From Polaribacter sp. IC066 (lineage in GTDB: Bacteria; Bacteroidota; Bacteroidia; Flavobacteriales; Flavobacteriaceae): a stretch of DNA of 64,000 nucleotides. The notes under the pieces were generated by a model. It was not told the origin of the DNA, did no database searches, and was given only the letters and a program-made list of their open reading frames with translations. Where the stretch lies: contig NZ_VORR01000012.1 in assembly GCF_007997085.1 (NCBI RefSeq), positions 1 through 64,000 of the forward strand, written 5' to 3'. The stretch's first letter is position 1. The number at the start of each line of letters is the position of its first letter. This document shows positions 60,115-64,000 of the stretch, piece after piece. Made by a program: the position numbers and the translations under genes.

Positions 60115-61761
60115 ATGAAAAAAATATTTTATTTATTCGCAATAACTGCGTTCGTTTTTACTTCATGTAATCCTTTAGAGGATGTAAATGCAGAGGTAGA
60201 CGCCTTAAAATTGGCAGAAACAGGAAATGATGGTCTTGTAGAAGATCTAGTAATTACCTTAACAGAAGATGATTACACATCATTAGACTTAAATAACTTT
60301 TATTTTAGTACTGAAGATGAAGCTAAAAATGGCCTGCCAGGATTTTTATCAACAATGTATCCTAAATTAGGGGTTGATTTTGATGTGAATGGTGTTGTAC
60401 TTACTGCATCATCTGCTGTAGTAACTTATAATTTGTTTAACCCAGAAAGCGCAATTACTAAAAAGTCTTACACGCTAACAGCTGCAGATTATACAGATAT
60501 TGGTCTTACTGCTTTAAATGATAACAGTGATGTTAATACTTTTTTTAGTGCTAAATTTTCAAGTGAAATTAAAGGGACTATTTATGATTTAACATACCTT
60601 ACAGATCCTACAATAGAAGAGTACACGTTTACTGATGAAGATTTTGATTTAGTAGGAAATGGACGTTTTGATAACTTTGATATTAGAGCTGGTAGAGCAG
60701 AAGAAGATCTTGAAGTAAGAAGAGCTAAAATTCAAACAGTTTTACAGAATAATTTTCCAGCTGCAGAATTTGGTACAAAGTATAATGTAACGTATGAAGC
60801 TTATAATGGTAGTACGGTTAATTTAGACTTATTAGTTCAATTAGAAGAAAATCCTACAGATCCATTAAAAACTACAAATTATACACTTGTAGATGAAGAT
60901 TATGAATTAATAGGTAATGGAGCTTTTAATAATTTCGATATTAGAGACACAAGTCCAGATTCAGACGTTCAAGTTAGAAGAGAGAAAATTCAAACTATTT
61001 TATTGAACAATTATCCAGATGCGCTAGCAGGAGATTTCTTTGTAATCACATACGATACTTATGATGGAGCGGGTAGACCAGTTTTAAATATGATTCTTCA
61101 GTTTGATGGTACAGATTATACTATTTTCGATGTAAAAATATATGCTTTCTATGACTTTACTTTAGAGGCAAATACAAATAGATTTGTATTAACAGACAAT
61201 TGGAATGCACCAATTACATTTACAGCAGAAGAATATGGTATCATGGGCGGTAGTAGCCGTTATTCTAACTTTAGCGGAAACGCTGAAGAGGCAGAGCGCA
61301 AAATAAAAGTGTACATGAAAACGTTATACCCATTTGCGGCTGCAAATGATTTTTTAGCTGTTCAGTATAACTTCTTTAGTGGAGGTGTTTCTGCAATAAA
61401 TATGAACTTAACTTTTGATGGTACTAATTGGACTTCTTTATCAGAAAGTACAGAGATTGTATTACAATTTGGTCATGACGGAGTAACATGGGTACCAGAT
61501 AATACAATCAAATATACCTTATCACAAGCAGATTATGATTTAGTTGGTAACGGATTCCGTGCTAACTTTGATGTGAGAGCAGATAAAGGTGAATTTGAAC
61601 TTTCAGTTAGATTAGAAAAAGTAAATACTATTTTATCAACTAACTATCCTCAATATGGTATTGATCAAAAGTTCTCTGTTTCTTATAATGTTTGGGAACC
61701 AGGAGATGCAGTATATATCATGAATGTTATTAATAACGGAACAGCATACGTTTTACAATAA
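60115..61761 (+). CDS. Repeat-containing lipoprotein paired with the receptor
   Basis: 548 residues. Lipoprotein signal MKKIFYLFAITAFVFTSC. The body contains about six modules beginning near residues 45, 117, 169, 254, 366 and 465. Each starts like YTLxxxDYxLVGNGxxxNFD and then has RxxKIQTILxxNYP and a strand-rich end (for example EYTFTDEDFDLVGNGRFDNF and KYTLSQADYDLVGNGFRANF). Modules 3, 4 and 6 are the most alike; the first two are short and divergent. No known catalytic motif. The location suggests an outer-membrane partner of the receptor. A terminator follows. Confidence 0.8.
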   Translation: MKKIFYLFAITAFVFTSCNPLEDVNAEVDALKLAETGNDGLVEDLVITLTEDDYTSLDLNNFYFSTEDEAKNGLPGFLSTMYPKLGVDFDVNGVVLTASSAVVTYNLFNPESAITKKSYTLTAADYTDIGLTALNDNSDVNTFFSAKFSSEIKGTIYDLTYLTDPTIEEYTFTDEDFDLVGNGRFDNFDIRAGRAEEDLEVRRAKIQTVLQNNFPAAEFGTKYNVTYEAYNGSTVNLDLLVQLEENPTDPLKTTNYTLVDEDYELIGNGAFNNFDIRDTSPDSDVQVRREKIQTILLNNYPDALAGDFFVITYDTYDGAGRPVLNMILQFDGTDYTIFDVKIYAFYDFTLEANTNRFVLTDNWNAPITFTAEEYGIMGGSSRYSNFSGNAEEAERKIKVYMKTLYPFAAANDFLAVQYNFFSGGVSAINMNLTFDGTNWTSLSESTEIVLQFGHDGVTWVPDNTIKYTLSQADYDLVGNGFRANFDVRADKGEFELSVRLEKVNTILSTNYPQYGIDQKFSVSYNVWEPGDAVYIMNVINNGTAYVLQ

Positions 61762-61786
61762 ATAGTAAGTTTTTAAATAGACTTTT

Positions 61787-61817
61787 AAAAAACCACCTCA
61801 ATTGAGGTGGTTTTTTT
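61787..61817 (+). terminator. Terminator of the receptor-lipoprotein operon
   Basis: The arms AAAAAACCACCTCAA and TTGAGGTGGTTTTTT form a perfect stem with a T run, 26 bp after the stop. Confidence 0.88.
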
Positions 61818-61831
61818 ATTTTTAAAATTAG

Positions 61832-61839
61832 TAACTTTG
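61832..61839 (+). promoter_or_regulatory. -7 element of the small membrane protein gene
   Basis: TAACTTTG fits TAnnTTTG and lies 23 bp before the ATG at 61863. Confidence 0.5.
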
Positions 61840-61862
61840 CAATAGGTAAAAAATCAACAATC

Positions 61863-62288
61863 ATGATGAAAGACATACATTCATATTGGGCATATTTAGT
61901 CCTCGCTCTTTTAGTTTTTGCAGTGGCAAATGCTATTATAGGAATGGTTCAAAAAAAACAATTTACAGACAAAGACTTGCGTATTGGTTTATTTACACTA
62001 ATCGTTTCTCACATTCAGTTATTAATAGGATTGGTTTGGTACTTTATGTCTCCTTGGTTTGATTTATTAGTGTCAGATACAGCTACGGTTATGAAAACCA
62101 AAGAAGTTAGGTTGTTGGCGGTAGAGCACCCAATTACAATGATTTTAGCCGTTGTTTTTATTACGATTGGTTGGTCTAAACATAAAAATAAAACTACAGA
62201 TGCAGCAAAATTTAAAACATTTGCTATTTTTTACGGAATAGGATTGGTTTTAATTCTCTCGAGAATACCATGGAGTAATTGGTTTTAA
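61863..62288 (+). CDS. Unknown four-segment membrane protein
   Basis: 141 residues with four likely membrane segments (YWAYLVLALLVFAVANAIIG; GLFTLIVSHIQLLIGLVWYF; HPITMILAVVFITIG; FAIFYGIGLVLILSRI). Conserved-looking polar residues include His in VSHIQ and in VEHPITM, which could bind heme or metal, but I cannot prove it. It lies 3 bp before plsC, so the two share a transcript. A decayed copy of its first half lies at 56873-57094. Confidence 0.75.
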   Translation: MMKDIHSYWAYLVLALLVFAVANAIIGMVQKKQFTDKDLRIGLFTLIVSHIQLLIGLVWYFMSPWFDLLVSDTATVMKTKEVRLLAVEHPITMILAVVFITIGWSKHKNKTTDAAKFKTFAIFYGIGLVLILSRIPWSNWF

Positions 62289-62291
62289 CAT

Positions 62292-63020
62292 ATGAAATTT
62301 ATAAGCTACATACTATCTCCAATCTTTGCATTTGTATTCTTTTTAATATTGATTCTTTTTCATCCGTTTCAATGGTTATCTTATAATCTATTTGGACCTA
62401 AAGGTCACGATAAAGTGGTAGCCGCATTAAACTTTAGTTTAATGAAATCGATGTTGTTAATAGGAGTTTCTGTAAAATTAATAAATAAGTATAAATTACC
62501 AGAAAACGCTTCACTTATACTTGTTTCTAATCACCAGTCTACCTTTGATATTCCGCCGATGGGTTGGTTTTTTAGAAAATACAATCCGAAGTTCGTATCA
62601 AAAATTGAGTTAGGTAAAGGAATACCAAGTATATCGTATAATTTAAAATATGGAGGCGCTGCACTTATCGACAGAAAAGATCCAAAACAAGCCATAACCG
62701 AATTGATTCGGTTTTCTAAAGCAATCAATAAAAATAAATGGGGTGCCGCAATCTTTCCTGAAGGTACAAGAAGCAGAACAGGAGAACCCCAAGTTTTTGC
62801 CGGAAACGGATTAAAGATCATTACAAAGTTCAATAAGGACGGATATGTCGTACCTTTAACAATTAACAACTCTTGGAAAGTTTTTAAGTACGGAAAATAT
62901 CCATTTGGTATTGGAAACCCGATTACAATTACGGTACACGAGCCGATAAAAATCGACTCGCTACCTTTTAAAGAATTATTAGAAAAAACAGAAACAATTA
63001 TTAAGGAACACATAAAATAA
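62292..63020 (+). CDS. plsC: 1-acyl-sn-glycerol-3-phosphate acyltransferase
   Basis: 242 residues. An N-terminal membrane segment (IFAFVFFLILILFHPFQWL) is followed by the acyltransferase motifs SNHQSTFD (HX4D, about residues 79-86) and FPEGTRSR (about 155-162). It adds the second acyl chain to lysophosphatidate to make phosphatidate at the inner membrane. The neighbouring desaturase gene 6 bp downstream also concerns acyl chains, so this is a membrane lipid unit. Confidence 0.94.
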   Translation: MKFISYILSPIFAFVFFLILILFHPFQWLSYNLFGPKGHDKVVAALNFSLMKSMLLIGVSVKLINKYKLPENASLILVSNHQSTFDIPPMGWFFRKYNPKFVSKIELGKGIPSISYNLKYGGAALIDRKDPKQAITELIRFSKAINKNKWGAAIFPEGTRSRTGEPQVFAGNGLKIITKFNKDGYVVPLTINNSWKVFKYGKYPFGIGNPITITVHEPIKIDSLPFKELLEKTETIIKEHIK

Positions 63021-63026
63021 AAAATT

Positions 63027-64000
63027 ATGTCAATAAAAAATATTAGAAAAGAAGTAATGCAAACTTTAGAAAAAAGAATGCAAAGCTTTGTAGATACCTA
63101 TTTAATTCCTGCCGAAAAAATTTGGCAGCCAACAGATTTTTTACCGAACTCACAAAAGGATACTTTTATAAGCGAGGTAGAAGAAATTCGCGAATTATCA
63201 AAAGAATTACATGATGATTTTTGGGTGGTTTTAGTAGGCGATACGATTACAGAAGAAGCACTACCAACCTATGAATCTTGGTTGTTAGATTTAGATGGAG
63301 TAGATCAAGATCCAGATAATGGCTGGGCAAGATGGGTAAGAACCTGGACTTCAGAAGAAAATAGACATGGAGACGTTTTAAATAAATACTTGTATTTATC
63401 GGGTCGTGTAAACATGCGAGAAGTAGAAATTTCTACACAGCATTTAATTGCAGACGGTTTTGATATTGGTACATCTACAGACCCCTATAAAAATTTTATT
63501 TACACTTCTTTTCAAGAATTAGCAACCTACGTTTCACATAATAATGTTGCTAAAATTGCAAGAAAAAAAGGGCACAAAACATTAGCTAAAATGTCTAAAA
63601 TTATTGCTGGAGATGAAATGCGTCATCACCAAGCATACGCACATTTTGTGAAAGAAATTTTTAAGATCGATCCTAGTGAAATGATGTTAGCTTTTCAGCA
63701 CATGATGAAATATAAAATTGTAATGCCAGCGATGCATTTAAGAGAATCTTTTGGAGAAAAAGGAAGTCTTTTTGATGATTTTTCTACGGTTGCACAGAGA
63801 GTTGGGGTATATACAGGTTTCGATTATGTAGACATTTTAAAGAAATTAAATGAAACTTGGGAAATAGATAAGATTACAAACCTTACTCCAGAAGCAGAAA
63901 AAGCAAGAGACTATTTAATGAGATTGCCAGAAAGAATGTATAGAATTACAGACAGAATTGTTGTTCCCGATACAAAATTTCAGTTTAAATGGATGATACC
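63027..64000 (+). CDS. Acyl-ACP desaturase (soluble di-iron), C-terminus cut by window end
   Basis: 324 codons are visible from the ATG at 63027; the frame is still open at 64000. The di-iron ligands appear in two ExxH-type blocks: TWTSEENRHGDVLNKYLYLS and AGDEMRHHQAYAHFVKEIF. The family (stearoyl-ACP desaturase, FA_desaturase_2) puts a double bond into an acyl-ACP using ferredoxin electrons; this aids membrane fluidity in the cold. It starts 6 bp after plsC, so probably the same operon. Nearly complete, judged against the usual length of about 325-345 residues. Confidence 0.94.
   Translation, partial: MSIKNIRKEVMQTLEKRMQSFVDTYLIPAEKIWQPTDFLPNSQKDTFISEVEEIRELSKELHDDFWVVLVGDTITEEALPTYESWLLDLDGVDQDPDNGWARWVRTWTSEENRHGDVLNKYLYLSGRVNMREVEISTQHLIADGFDIGTSTDPYKNFIYTSFQELATYVSHNNVAKIARKKGHKTLAKMSKIIAGDEMRHHQAYAHFVKEIFKIDPSEMMLAFQHMMKYKIVMPAMHLRESFGEKGSLFDDFSTVAQRVGVYTGFDYVDILKKLNETWEIDKITNLTPEAEKARDYLMRLPERMYRITDRIVVPDTKFQFKWMI

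Noticed and set aside
57566..61761. Classical SusC/SusD pair
   Set aside because: The lipoprotein has repeated modules without SusD/RagB features, and the receptor lacks an obvious SusC-type partner layout.

Overview
The window looks like a marine member of the Flavobacteriaceae, close to Polaribacter. The DNA is AT-rich. Promoters repeatedly show the Bacteroidota -7 element TAnnTTTG. Genes typical of the family are present: the DUF6427 and DUF6341 neighbours of trmB with its TTG start, a GH3-family protein, TonB-dependent receptors with an N-terminal carboxypeptidase-like domain, and Flavobacteriia-type HmgA and HppD. The genus is a guess; the family is well supported.

Layout. 1-570: start of an IS1595 transposase and a broken Gfo/Idh/MocA dehydrogenase. 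579-6206: hexuronate catabolism, with uxaC and a LacI regulator on the minus strand facing a kdgK - PPi-type phosphofructokinase - KDPG aldolase operon; two near-identical palindromic operators lie between them. 6366-10020: an IS graveyard (decayed IS3, decayed IS30) around one intact sialate O-acetylesterase-like gene. 10513-21309: a type I restriction-modification island with a half-size HsdS, HsdM, RhuM, an unknown 138-residue protein, full HsdS, an AlbA_2/RecG-like ATP-binding protein, HsdR and a YgjP-like metallopeptidase. 21412-22118: tRNA-Leu(CAA) followed by two tandem 309-bp units, each carrying a GIY-YIG nuclease gene and a copy of the 5' end of the same tRNA. This is the most unusual structure in the window.

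22305-44802 is mostly housekeeping: prs, rplY, pth; LVIVD-type lipoproteins; QueD-like, GH3, M23, nadD, gmk, YicC; a DMT transporter and a LysM protein; a twice-frameshifted lipoprotein gene with two beta-barrel genes; upp, DUF6427, DUF6341, trmB; an alkyltransferase-like protein; then an iron-sulfur/iron group (Mrp, NifU-like, ferredoxin-NADP reductase, ferritin). 45074-49282 holds aromatic amino acid catabolism (hmgA, hppD, kynA), with intergenic spaces full of repeated hairpins. 49461-64000: DUF3108, M23, pgi, an Oar-like receptor, a chimeric pseudogene made of two local genes, a second receptor with a repeat lipoprotein, a small membrane protein, plsC and an acyl-ACP desaturase cut by the window end.

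How the genes work together: UxaC, KdgK and the aldolase form the route from hexuronate to pyruvate and glyceraldehyde 3-phosphate (the middle oxidoreductase and dehydratase are not in the window). The PPi-type phosphofructokinase would connect the triose phosphate to the hexose phosphate pool. HppD and HmgA act consecutively on tyrosine, and KynA opens the tryptophan ring. HsdM, HsdS and HsdR form one restriction complex. All functional statements come from reading motifs by eye; no database search was possible.
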